Source: Dipteris shenzhenensis
Taxonomy: Eukaryota; Polypodiophyta; Polypodiopsida; Gleicheniales
DNA: 64,000 nt
Direction: 5' to 3' (one strand)
Assembly: GCA_047967505.1 (NCBI GenBank)
Contig: CM106538.1
In this document: piece after piece, positions 34,521 through 44,289 of the stretch
How positions within the stretch are numbered: the stretch's first letter is position 1
Layout: every line of letters begins with the position of its first letter
Notes under the pieces: generated by a model
The model's database searches: none
What the model was told of the DNA's origin: nothing
Seen by the model: only the letters and a program-made list of their open reading frames with translations
Program-made: the position numbers and the translations under genes

Positions 34521-34949
34521 TGTGCGAACAAAAAATGGGCGTCAAAGGGAACCTCCAGGGCGTCAAATTGAGGGACAAACAAGCAGCTGCAACGTGGGAG
34601 CACGGGATCTCTCTTCCACGCTGCCTCCTCCTTTGCCTGCACTGCCTCTTACCTCACTGCCTGGACCTGCAACACCCGTTGCCCTGCCTCCTCCTTCGCT
34701 GCCCCCTCCCTCGCCTGTCTAGAACTGCATCTCCGTGTTACTCGAATCTCCCTTGACCTGCTGCTGCTCCTCAGTAGGGACCTGCTGCCTACACTCGCTT
34801 GCACTTGGCCTGCTGCCCCGTGGTCTGAGGGCCCTTGTCAGCTGCAAGCCTTGGCTTGCCACTGGCCTTGCGCAGGCCTGCGCACCCCTACAACAATGCT
34901 GAACAAGATCTGCCTCTGCAGGAAATCGTGCACCTAAACAAGTCCTACA

Positions 34950-36063
34950 ATGGCCCACAAACCCAAACAGTCTCCGAAGCCAATTGTGGGAGACATCGCA
35001 AAGCGCATCTCTAGGAGTGGATTAGCAATTGACAGCCAACCAATCCTGAAAACATCGGGTGCAATGGGCACCAATGCAGTTCTTTCTCCCGCAGCCATCA
35101 TCTCTACTCCGACCACTGCCTCCCCCACCAGTGTACCAAATACCCCCGTTACCACCGCCCTCAGCCTGCCCCTCACAGGAGAGGGTCACAGTTCCTCACC
35201 CCCCACACAGCTCCCTTTTGTCTCCACCACTCTTATGTCCCCCCTTCCCCTCACCCAGCAGCCTTTCTCCACTCCCCTGCCATATACAACCAGCCTATCT
35301 CCCACGCCCCCCCAGCCCTACGCCATGTCCCAGTTCGCACCTTCCCAGGTCCCACCTGAGACGATAGATTACATCTTTATGGAGCTACATCGACTACGGG
35401 ATCATACCGTAGCACAAGATCAGCTTATTCAGAGCATGCGCCAGGAGATCACTCACCTCCGTCAGGAGGTTGTCTCTCTCACTGCTAGTCATAGCGGCCC
35501 CGCGCACTACACCAGAGGTGGAGGAGCGGATCGCTACCATCCAGACTGCTATTGCGGAGACTACCAGATGGGTGGACGTTGCGAGACGGGCACCCAAAGC
35601 ACCAATCTCAGCCACCATCGCTGAGCAGGAACAGAGGGCCAGTAAGGCTCTCAACATCCGAGTACGAGGTATCCCCGGTGCAGATTCACTCACCCCCTTA
35701 GCGGACGCGACTGCTTTCGTGACCTCTACCCTCGGCCTCGTCGAGCATGGGATCGAGCATGCATGGCGCACAGGACGGGACCCCACGCGCCCACAGCCAC
35801 TCATCATCCGATTCATGGATACTCAGGCTCGACTTGCAGCACTCAGGCAGCGTGCTACACTACGGGACCACCCTACTATCTTCATGGATGAGGATCTCAC
35901 ACCTATGCAGGTGGAAGAGCGGCGTACTCTGCTTCAGCAGCGAGATGTAGCCCGTCAGGAGGGGAAGTGGGCTGTCGTCCGAGATGGCCGCCTATTAGTT
36001 AGCCCTCGTCGTCAAGCCCCACCAGGTACTCCAGACACGGTAGCAGGCTCCCCCCCCAAATAG
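34950..36063 (+). pseudogene. LINE-1-1 ORF1 (coiled coil + RRM-like + C-terminal domain), frameshifted
   Basis: The N-part (MAHKPKQSPKPIVGDIAKRI) is basic, then Pro/Ser/Thr-rich. A predicted coiled coil follows (MELHRLRDHTVAQDQLIQSM..). After a 2-base deletion near 35487 relative to copy 2 the frame shifts to residues SKALNIRVRGIP, IEHAWRTGRD and PQPLIIRFMDTQARLAALR, the RRM-like fold. Then come HPTIFMDEDLTPMQVEERR and VVRDGRLLV, resembling the C-terminal domain of vertebrate L1 ORF1p. Length without the deletion is about 371 codons. No CCHC knuckle is present, unlike most plant L1 ORF1 proteins. Confidence 0.75.
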
Positions 36064-36069
36064 GGAGAC

Positions 36070-39000
36070 ATGGTCTATGAGATTCAGACTCAGCACATTG
36101 TACCCTTGGCATGCACCATATGGAACTGTAATGGTACCCTATGGTCTGACCTTGGGAACTTCTCAGAGTCATACACTGGACATGACATCGTTTTCTATAC
36201 AGAGACACATCAGAGCCCCGAGCGCCCTCTCCCCTCGGTCAGTGGCTATACCTGGGAGTCAGTATTCTGTGAGGAGACCAGATATACTGGGGGGGTCCGA
36301 GGATCAGGCGGAGTTGCAGTACTCTTTCGTTCAGCACTCATGAGCTTGATATCCGTGGTTAGATGGGATGTCCATGCCTGTTACCTATGGCTCCGATTTT
36401 GACGCCCCTCCACACGCGACCTCTTTATTGCAGTCTGCTACTTTGCTCCTCAGACGTCACATTTCGCACGGATGCTACGTGAGGATACGGGGGTATCCCC
36501 CTATTTAGATCTCTACGCAGACATTGTGGAGTTCTCCAGACGCGGAGAGGTCCTCTTAGTCGGGGATTTCAATGCAAGGACAGGTGTACAGCAGACATCA
36601 CTCGTGGACTTCCACTCAGATCCGGTCCTATTACTTGAGATGGACAGAGAGGACTCGGACTTCCCCCGCTCCTTGGCTAACAGTCGCGCTCCCATTACTG
36701 CGTATGGGCAAGCTCTTTTGGACCTTGGACGTATACATGATTTGGTCATCTACAATGGACTAGACCGGTGGCCTGCCCCCTCTAGTTTCACATGTTTCCC
36801 ACATGGCGGAGGAGCCAGTGTCGTCGACTACATTCTGGGATCTCCTGCCTTAGCCCCACAGATCACTGACTTCCGTACTGCACCCTTACCCCCAGGAGCC
36901 GACCACACTTACCTGTTCTTTCATATCCTTGCGCCTCGAGCTCCTCCCAGCCACACCCCGCACTACACTACCTATCATGATATACACTTTGATCATAACC
37001 TCTCACCTGATTACTTAGCCCACCTAGCCTCCCTCCTCAGACACATAGACACCATACCCTCTCGACCTCTCAGCCTCCTCCCGACCTCTCAGCCACCCCC
37101 CGCCCCACTTCTTGCACCCTCTTCACAACCTAGGGAGTCACCCACGCAGCGCTTAAGCTTCACAACGGCTGAGCTTAGGATCATGAGGGCCTATGCACAG
37201 AGTTTGTTGCCTATGGCATCAAAACTCTAGCCCCCATCTTGGCAATGCTGTTCAATGAAGCTGTCTGCCACGGGTTGCCCAGAGACTGGACCCTGAACAC
37301 TATCACACCCATCCACAAAGCAGGAGATCCCATGGATCCCGGGATTTACAGGACAATCATGATTGGACATGTTATGTCCAAGATCTATGCATCAGTGTTA
37401 GATGGCGAGGTTAGTGATGGCGCAGAGGTACAGGGGCTCAGGGCATCCGGACAGGCCGGTTTCAGGACGGATCACTCGACTTACGATCACATTTTTACAC
37501 TTAGAGGGATCATTGAGGAGGCCAGACACAGGAGACAGAGAGTATATTGTTGCTTTGTGGATTTCTGCAAGGCATTCGACACCGTTTCCTGCGCCCGACC
37601 CGTCAGACACCTGCAGGAGTTAGGCTACGAGTCGAAGGTTATCTGGGCAGTAGTAGCTCTCTATGAGCGGGTGACGGGCTAGGTCAGGATTGGCACCAGC
37701 TGGACCCCAGAGATCACAAGCACTATCGGAGTCAGACAAGGATGTCCCTTGTCACCGACTCTATTTGGCCTCTACATCGACGAGCTCGAGACCACCATCA
37801 GGACACTCGGAGGTGCAGGTTGCTCTCTTGCGGAGGCTGTCATCCAGATTCTCCTATACGCAGACGATGTAGTACTACTATCCTCTTCTGCTACTGGTCT
37901 TCAGTGACACCTGGATGGACTTCAGGTCTTCTGTGATACACATGACTTGAAGGTCAACCTTGGAAAAACCAAGGTGATGATCTTCAACACTTTCACACCC
38001 GCTATGCACCGAGAGCAGTTCCTCTTCGCCGGCAGCTCTGTTGAGATAGTTGACTCTTAGACATACTTGGGCGTTGTCTTCTCAAGTCCGATCTTCACGA
38101 TGCGCCCGGCCATGCAGGCCAGGATCAGTCGGGGCTACGCCGCTCTTGCCCGGCTGGAGCGACAATGCTACTACTTCCACTTCCAGGACCCGCGGACCAA
38201 GTCTCTCCTTTTTGATTCTTTGGTCCGCCCAGCAGGCATGTACGGTAGCCCGTGGTGGGGAGCCGACCTTTCAGACACAGAGTGGGCTCGAGTCGAGCAC
38301 CTACAGATACTGATGTTGGCTCGGATGATCCGCAGCAAACCATCGGTACCACACGAGATCATTCTAGCAGAGTTCGGCGCCTCACCCCTACAGCTCGATG
38401 CGGCTTTTCAGGCTATCACTTATCTACTCAGAGTCAGGGATTTCAGCTCCTCCGACGGTCGCCTCCGCCTACCTCGGCTAGCCCTATCCTCCTCTATGGC
38501 CTTATCCGTTGATGGGGACCAACGATGCTGGTATAGTCGTCTTTCCAGTTGGTTCACCCGACTGGGCCTCGACTTAGACCGGTTGCCTCCTTTTCAGTAC
38601 AGGCTCGACGTTCCACCATCTCCCCTCTCCCCCACTGACCAGGAGGTCAACCGGCTCATTCGAGCGGATTTGCTCCAGCTCCACACCTGGCGGACATGGT
38701 TTCTTCACCCCGAGCTTCCTGTGAAGCTCGGCTTCTATTGCCGACACTGTCTTCAGATCTCACAGGAGGGCTTCATCACACCTCCGGGTTACACACAGCT
38801 TCATTTACCACATGCGCTCCCAATCCCCGTCGGTCAGTTTAGGGTTTCGTCACACCGATTACGGATCGAGAGCGGAGGCGCAGAGGGTATCCCATGAGAG
38901 GGCCGCCTTTGCCCACTGTGCGACTTGCAGGAGATCAAGTCGGAGGAGCACTTTGCTTTCAGATGTCCTATCTATTATGCTATTCGAGGCCGGTACCACT

Positions 39001-39449
39001 GCCTCTTCCGCGATGGATTCGGCCTCCTCCCACACATGCTGCAGTTCTCGGATTAGCGATGCCTAGCCGCTTTCTTACATGAGATGACTCGCCATCGAGA
39101 TACCTCTCTCCGAGCACGGCGACACGCGCAGCAGATACAACGTGAGGACACCCAGCGGCCCATCACTGATTTCTTTCAGTCACAGGATACCTCTCCTTAG
39201 TCTAGCCGACGACGCCGACGTGAGCGAGAGCCAGAGCCACGACAGCTGCGCCAGCGGACAGACTCACACATCCGGGTCCATGACATCTCGTCTCTGCTCT
39301 CTGCCCGCCCCACTGGGGTTACCGTTGCCCTCATCCACAGGGCCACCCGCCGCCTCCGACGATTGAGCTCGACTAGGCCGCGTGACATCAGAAGCCAATC
39401 ATCTATCACAGGGTTTTTTTCGGCCTCCCATTTGATGGCCCCTCTATGA
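36070..39449 (+). pseudogene. LINE-1-1 ORF2: endonuclease, reverse transcriptase, C-terminal zinc knuckle
   Basis: Starts 6 bases after the ORF1 stop. The APE endonuclease has IWNCNG, IVFYTETHQSPE, VLLVGDFNARTG and SVVDYILGS with its catalytic residues kept, but a TGA near 36400 (one change from CGA) interrupts it. TAG at 37130 follows, a deletion of about 390 bp is near 37065, then RT: TITPIHKAGDP, GQAGFRTDHSTYD, CFVDFCKAFDTV, GVRQGCPLSPTLFGLYIDE and LLYADDVVLLS (intact YADD). Other stops: TAG 37680, TGA near 37905, TAG near 38058. The C-terminus has a C-x2-C-x9-H-x4-C knuckle (CPLCDLQEIKSEEHFAFRC, about 38914-38970). It cannot make full ORF2 protein. Confidence 0.9.
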
Positions 39450-39689
39450 TTGGTCTCTGACGATCACCACCTGCATATATATATTGTATCTCCCCCCCTC
39501 TTCTTTTTTGTATCATCTGGAGGTAGACACATATTTTTTGTATCAGGACTAGACACACCGTCCTTCATAACCTTTTTTTTTGTAGAAACGGTTGGCTGGC
39601 CCGTTTTGAGACCGCCACCGTTATGCTCACTGTATCAGTTATCTTTAGTCTCATAGACCTTCACGGTCTCCCAAAGACTTTAATAAACT

Positions 39690-39761
39690 TTCTTTCTTTC
39701 TTTCTCGGAGTTCTCACTCACACACACTCTCTCTCTCTCACACACAGACACATTTAGATCG

Positions 39762-39799
<38 letters not shown>

Positions 39800-40231
39800 T
39801 ATATAAATGTTAAAATTTAAAATTTAAATTTAAACATACATACATACATATATACATACATACATATACATATACATATGTATGTACATATACATATACA
39901 TATGTATGTACATATACATATGTATGTATATGTACATACATATGTATATGTATATGTACATACATATGTATATGTATATGTATGTATGTATGTTTAAATA
40001 TTTAAACATATATATAATGTGTGTGTGTGTGTGTGTGTGTATGTACATACATGTGTATATGTATATTTAAACATTTACATATGTATATGTACATACATAT
40101 GTATATGTACATACATATGTATATGTATATGTATATGTATGTATGTATGTATGTATCTACATATATACATATATATGTATAGGTGTACATATATATATGT
40201 ATACATATCTATATGTATACGTGTACATACA

Positions 40232-40277
<46 letters not shown>

Positions 40278-40340
40278 AAATAAATAAACATATATTTTAA
40301 ATTTAAATAAATAAATAAATATGTATTTAAATGTTTAAGT
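39690..40340. repeat. Compound microsatellite: CTTT, CA, then long TATG/CATA tract
   Basis: The LINE tail (CTTT)n at 39688-39706 passes into CT/CA repeats, a (CA)n run at 39762-39798 and, from about 39833 to 40300, nearly uninterrupted CATA/TATG/ACATATG repeats, with a GT run near 40019-40040. Because CATA and TATG alternate on one strand, the whole tract can fold on itself. The open frames full of Tyr, Ile, Met, Cys here are artefacts of the repeat. Confidence 0.95.
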
Positions 40341-40396
40341 TTAAAAATTGAATTCAACTTTTAAATTCAAACACATATGCTCACACTTTTAAATTT

Positions 40397-40565
40397 AAAT
40401 CAGTATTTTTATACTGATTTTGGGTTAAGATTAATTAATTTTAAAGGCCCCCCCTCCCAATTTGTGGCGTGCACCGCAAGTTGGGAGGGGAGTTAAGATT
40501 AATTAATTTTAAAGGGCCCCCCTCCCAACCTGCGGCTCGTGCCGCAGGTTGGGAGTGGGGGGGCC
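40397..40565. other. Cluster of three strong hairpins, two GC-rich in tandem
   Basis: Hairpin a: 40397-40420, a perfect 10-bp stem with TTTT loop. Hairpin b: 40451-40490, stem CCCCTCCCAA.. against ..TTGGGAGGGG. Hairpin c: 40522-40555, a perfect 15-bp stem CTCCCAACCTGCGGC with loop TCGT. Hairpins b and c are each preceded by the same TTAAGATTAATTAATTTTAAAG, so the unit is duplicated with about 65-bp spacing. No protein or RNA family recognised. Confidence 0.8.
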
Positions 40566-41386
40566 TTAAGGTTGGGAGAGGGGTGGTAAGATAAATTTAG
40601 TTTAAGTTAATTAAAGCCCCCCTCCCAACCCACTAAATTTGCCCTTCCTAGTTGAGAATGAGCTGTCTAATTGTAGAAGATAACTGAAAAGAGCTGCTGA
40701 AACAAACCCCAAACCTTACTCCGTTCGCTGTCCCGACTCCCCGTCTGATGGGTGAGTGTCAGGCTGTTCAGAGGGGGCTGAGGAGGAGCTGTAGGAGGCT
40801 GAAGGAGGGGGGGAACTGAATGAGGAAAGAGGGCCTAGAGGCCCCCTATTTGTAGGGCTTTTGGTGCTGGTTGGCTGGTCCCTTGGCCCCATAAAGGCAG
40901 TCTTAGGCCCCATAAATGGCAGCCCTAGGTCCCATAAAGGCAGCCTAGGGAGGGGTGCAGGGTAGCCTATAAAGGCAGCCCTTCCCCTACCATTCTCTTC
41001 ACTTGTTCCAGCCCTCAGGGGGCCGAGAAAGGCTTCTATCCTAGGCTGGACCTAAACCTATCCCTAAACCTAAGACGGAAACACTACCCTATGGTTCTCT
41101 AGTGGGTACTAGTGAACAAGGACTGGTCTTCCGACTTGACCTAAGGCTGAGAGACTGACTTGCGTAGCTTGTGCCTGACTGTCCCTGGACAAGGGCTTAC
41201 AAAGGGGTCACAGCATACGACAAGATCTCCTATTAGGGAACTATTACACACTTGTCGATGTAGCCAGTGTGTCACTTTGCACCCAAGTGCAGGGGTGCAT
41301 GTGACAAGAAATGTGAGCATATAAGTATATTATTCACAGTTTTTAAGTCAGTCCAAAGATCCTTGTACAATGGATTCCCGTGTTTG
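40566..41386. other. Intron 1 filler, LTR-like composition
   Basis: Contains repeated CCCATAAAGGCAG words (near 40890, 40910, 40933, 40967) and TTGGCTGGTCC as in the LTR at 54650, so it may be an LTR fragment. An inverted TGTCAC..GTGACA pair is at about 41269-41305. No boundaries could be set. Confidence 0.3.
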
Positions 41387-41575
41387 TGTGTGTGGGTATG
41401 TGTAAATGTGTGAGAGCATCTGTTTGTACTACACCATTAGGAGCTAATGACATTGGTGGGGATGCCTTAGTTGCTAGTTCCTACTATGCGAAGATGGAGT
41501 TTTGAACCTTATGGATGAGTGTCTTGTTTTTCAGAGGATGAGTTTGTGCATGTTTCTAGATTCATAGCAGACAGC
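41387..41575. repeat. Dispersed repeat, also present at 59090-59320
   Basis: Both copies contain GTGGGGATG followed by TAGTTGCTAGTYCCTACTATGC or its variant, then GATGGAGTTT, TTATGRATGAGT-like text and AGAGGATGAGTTTG. The copies lie in introns 1 and 6 of the same gene, in the same orientation, each near a (GT)n run. The family is unknown. Confidence 0.7.
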
Positions 41576-41737
41576 TGTTCTGCTAGATCTGAGGCTAGGT
41601 TGGCGAGATGAAGGAGGGAAGAGGGACAGCCCTCCTCTATATAAAGGGAGAACAGGGACTCGTAGCCTTCAGGGGCCAAACAGCAGGAGGATGAGGAGCA
41701 AAGGGCAGCAGACCATTGCCTTAGTTCTGGTACGCAT

Positions 41738-42040
41738 TGGAGCAGCCTCTTGGCTGTTCACGTGGAGTACATTGTGAGGTAACTTTTGTACGAGAGACCT
41801 GTCCATTTTGGAGCAGTGAATGTTTTTAATTTTGGCTGTCTATTCGAGACTTGCATGTGGTTTCTTTTCGGTACTTATGGCAAGGCCAATTTCATTTATC
41901 TAGCACTGGAGCAGCAGCATGGCTGTCCATGTGGGGTAACTTTTGTACCAGAGATCTGGCCATCTTGGAATACAGTGGATATACTTTAGTTTGGCTATTT
42001 ATTCCAGATGTGCTCGCGGTTTATGTTCGACTTGTGTGCA
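41738..42040. repeat. Tandem duplication, offset 169 bp
   Basis: TGGAGCAGCMKCWTGGCTGT starts at 41738 and 41907. Both copies continue with GGTAACTTTTGTACSAGAGA, CTGKCCATYTTGGA and GTTTTAATTTTGGCT-like text. It ends about 900 bp before exon 2. Confidence 0.8.
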
Positions 42041-42550
42041 CTTGTGGGCTATAGGATCTAAGGGTCTGTGATCTCAGGCAACATAATCTTCTCCTGTGTT
42101 TAGGGGGTGGCTGAGAAGCAGTCTGTTTCATTCATCCAACATGAAATCAAAACAGGTCTAGTCTGACGAGCCGACCAAATTGGTGGATCTAAGAGGTAGC
42201 CTGTCTTATGGCTGGCTGCTATGCTTATCGAATCCTGGGATGAATACTCTTTTCTCCTGTCATTTATGGGGCTTGTAACATGGGCTATGGTTCTTAGTGA
42301 AGCATGTGCTATGCAGGCTAACATAAAGTACGCCTATTTGGAACCTAGAGTGGTAACTGGATGCTGCAGTTGTGTGTGGCGGGAATTTTACGAAGAGTTT
42401 ATGGAAGGTGTTCTCACAGACGTATTACATAGGACTATTTTTGGTGCCTTAAGTTCTCTTGCTAGGTTATTGGAAAATAGTGCTCCTCTCTCCTTGAGAA
42501 GACACAAGGAAGACCAAGGGTCCATCCCTAGCATTTTAATGATCATATGG

Positions 42551-42670
42551 CAGATTTCCTTTTGTTTGTGGAGGGCAAGGCTGCCATAGTCAATGTTTTT
42601 TTTTGGGGGGTGGGTCAAAAAGACCATAGTTAATGTTTCACTTGTCATAGAAAGCATTTCTGAAGAGTGG
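42551..42670 (+). pseudogene. Relic duplicate of KOB1-like exon 2 (3' half)
   Basis: 42551-42597 matches the true exon 2 around 43022-43068: both share TGTTTGTGGAGGGCAA exactly and the flanking bases at most positions. After a 40-bp insertion (T run, GGGGGG, duplicated CATAGTYAATGTT) the match resumes at 42632-42660 with ATGTWTCA, TAGMAAGCATTYCTG, the end of exon 2. The donor is changed from GTAAGT to GAAGAG and the frame is broken, so it cannot be spliced in as a coding exon. Weak similarity to the intron 1 acceptor (CTCACAGA) lies at 42413-42420. It is about 340-400 bp upstream of the real exon. Confidence 0.65.
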
Positions 42671-42946
42671 TGCAATTTGGAGCTTCTAAATGGTGTCCTT
42701 GAGTACATTTGACATAGAGCATTTGCAAAGGCAAATGAGAGTTTGGAAGTGCAAGGAGGACTGTCTTTTTTCAAAAAAACTGAGCTACTTCAGACAGTAG
42801 AGCTAGATGAAGCCATGAAACCGGGAAACGTCTTTGTTTAATTCAAAGGTTGGATGCTGTTTATGGTGAGGCATTGCAAGTGTATTTGGAGAGAATTGTC
42901 TTTCGATAACATTTTTATGAATCTCGTGTTTTTGTTTTGTTCACAG

Positions 42947-43096
42947 ATATGCATTACGACAAGCACGTCTGCTGGCTTGGATCAGATCCTGCCGTGGCTT
43001 TTTTATCATAGAGTTATTGGTGTTACAAATTTCTTTCTGTTTGTGGAGGGCAAAGCCTCCTCTGCAAATGTATCAACCGTCCTAGCAAGCATTCCT
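42947..43096 (+). CDS. KOB1: KOBITO1/ELD1/ABI8-like protein, exon 2
   Basis: Fifty codons, phase 0 at both ends. It encodes [17 protein letters not shown], then [20 protein letters not shown], the first beta-strand and loop of the GT92-like domain and one of the best-conserved KOB1 stretches. The acceptor TTTTGTTCACAG|ATATGC and the donor CCT|GTAAGT fit consensus. Intron 1 before it is 22,314 bp. Codons show no stop or frameshift. A decayed partial duplicate lies 0.4 kb upstream. Confidence 0.96.
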
Positions 43097-43460
43097 GTAA
43101 GTAAATGTTTTAAGATTTCTCAGGTCTTTTGACATCATTGATGCGTACAGCTTGCAAGTGTTAATTGCAATAAGGAGGTCATCTTTTGGATATAGTCTTC
43201 CTTTCTACTAGAGTCTTCTGTGTATAATCTTATTGGATCAAAATAATCCTTGTTAGTCATTCTCATATGGCCAACAATTATTTACAATTCTTTTCGCTCA
43301 ATGCATCACGTTGGGATTTCTTACAATGGTGCCATAAGCTGAAGTTTTCACCTCTATTGCATGCTAATTTTGATGAAGCTCAGGACAAAAGGCCAAATGA
43401 GAATGATTACTTTACATATGCGTTTTACTATTGTACTTTTGTCATCTTCTTGTTTTGCAG

Positions 43461-43513
43461 GGTGTGAAACTTGTCTTTCGCACTAAAGAGTTGGAAGAGA
43501 AACAAGCAAAAAG
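43461..43513 (+). CDS. KOB1: KOBITO1/ELD1/ABI8-like protein, exon 3
   Basis: Seventeen codons plus two bases: GVKLVFRTKELEEKQAK and the AG of a split Ser codon. The acceptor TTGTTTTGCAG|GGTGTG is strong. The donor AAAAG|GTTTTT is weak after the GT, unlike the GTAAGT donors of introns 2 and 5. Intron 2 (43097-43460, 364 bp) and intron 3 (43514-43652, 139 bp) are short and free of transposons. RTKELEEKQAK is diagnostic of KOB1 proteins. Confidence 0.95.
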
Positions 43514-43652
43514 GTTTTTGTGCCTTCATACGGCTTTGTCGAGAATGAAGGCATATGTTTTTGTTCTCATGTACTTTCTAAGTGTTTCTATGATAAGGTA
43601 TGATTTTTTTTTTCAATTTTTTTAAAAAGATGTGAGTTTTGAATGTCTGCAG

Positions 43653-43761
43653 CCGCATCTGGAATGAGACCTGGCTGTCAAGTTTTTTCTTTCGGCCTTG
43701 CAACTATGAGCTATTTGTCAAACAATCGCTCAATATGGAGATGGCAATTGTTATGGCGAGG
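43653..43761 (+). CDS. KOB1: KOBITO1/ELD1/ABI8-like protein, exon 4
   Basis: One base completing the split Ser codon (AG|C) plus 36 codons: [20 protein letters not shown] followed by [16 protein letters not shown]. The N-W-L-S-S-F and [14 protein letters not shown] blocks are hallmark KOB1/GT92 sequence before the metal-binding motif. Donor AGG|GTAAGG. A donor one base earlier would break the frame into exon 5, so 43761 is the end. The following intron is 14,041 bp. Confidence 0.95.
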
Positions 43762-44289
43762 GTAAGGATATTTTTCATTCATATGCATATATATTTTAGG
43801 AAGTACGTCTCCCTTTTTTGTTGGCTTAGCCTACTTGTTTGGTTTTTGGAAGAGTACAGTAGCTGGTAACACATATCAGTCAAAATAGACCCATTTTCAG
43901 TGCTTGAAAGAAAGTATATTTTAGTAATGTTTGTTGCATAAAGTAAGTGATGCAAGACTGGGTCAGAAATAGGAGCCTGTATGAAATATGGCTTGCATCT
44001 AACCTCCACCAGGAGAGTGCATGACGAGCTGTATAGGAGAGTCTTCTACTCATAGTCTTTGGCGCCTGTGGCAGGCAGTTTATAGATTCAGCCTGGTGTC
44101 TCATTTTAGCACAAGACTTTTGTGCATTTTTCTGCATGGAGTTGCACTTGTATCTCGTGAAGATGTAGTCTTGTCCCGCAGCATGTGCTTCTGCTTTAAG
44201 TGGTTTGCCACAGGAAGAATCTGTTGTCCTTCTTTCACGATTCATCAAACAGGATTGGTGATTGACTACAAACTTGCTTGGGTACTAAG
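43762..44289 (+). other. Start of KOB1-like intron 4, no recognised element
   Basis: About 530 bp. A 122-codon minus frame (44248-43880) has no recognised family and is probably chance. Confidence 0.4.

Larger units (their letters stand above)
32393..34530 (-). mobile_element. Plant LINE, family 2, minus strand, 5'-truncated, rearranged
   Basis: The 3' end is on the left: a 10-base T run (poly(A) on the minus strand) at 32394-32403 preceded by ATAATCAATCAAAGATTTCACCC. The minus strand encodes RT (GDWRPITLMPFIYKIIAKMVVD then LHPSKYGFVPRRHI at about 34345-34190) and the C-terminal zinc-binding region. Structure in the RT part is disturbed by duplications (separate entry). It is cut at about 34530 by or next to the plus-strand LINE of family 1. 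Confidence 0.8.
34535..39710 (+). mobile_element. LINE family 1, copy 1, nearly full length with deletion
   Basis: Two ORFs with an L1-style order: ORF1 (34950-36063) and ORF2 (36070-39449), followed by a 3' UTR (39450-39690) and a tail of CTTT repeats after TTTAATAAA. Copy 2 at 47175-52495 (opposite strand) is nearly identical over long stretches. Compared with copy 2, copy 1 lacks about 390 bp between the endonuclease and RT parts (at about 37065). The homologous 5' part begins near 34789. The sequence 34535-34788 is a possible copy-specific 5' UTR. Confidence 0.9.

Noticed and set aside
39830-40357. Long Tyr/Ile/Met/Cys-rich open frames on both strands
   Set aside because: They are translations of the TATG/CATA microsatellite.
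42100-42774. Possible captured gene fragment just upstream of exon 2, both strands with open frames over 100 codons
   Set aside because: No motif recognised on either strand. The part with real similarity is the exon 2 relic, which is out of frame with these ORFs.
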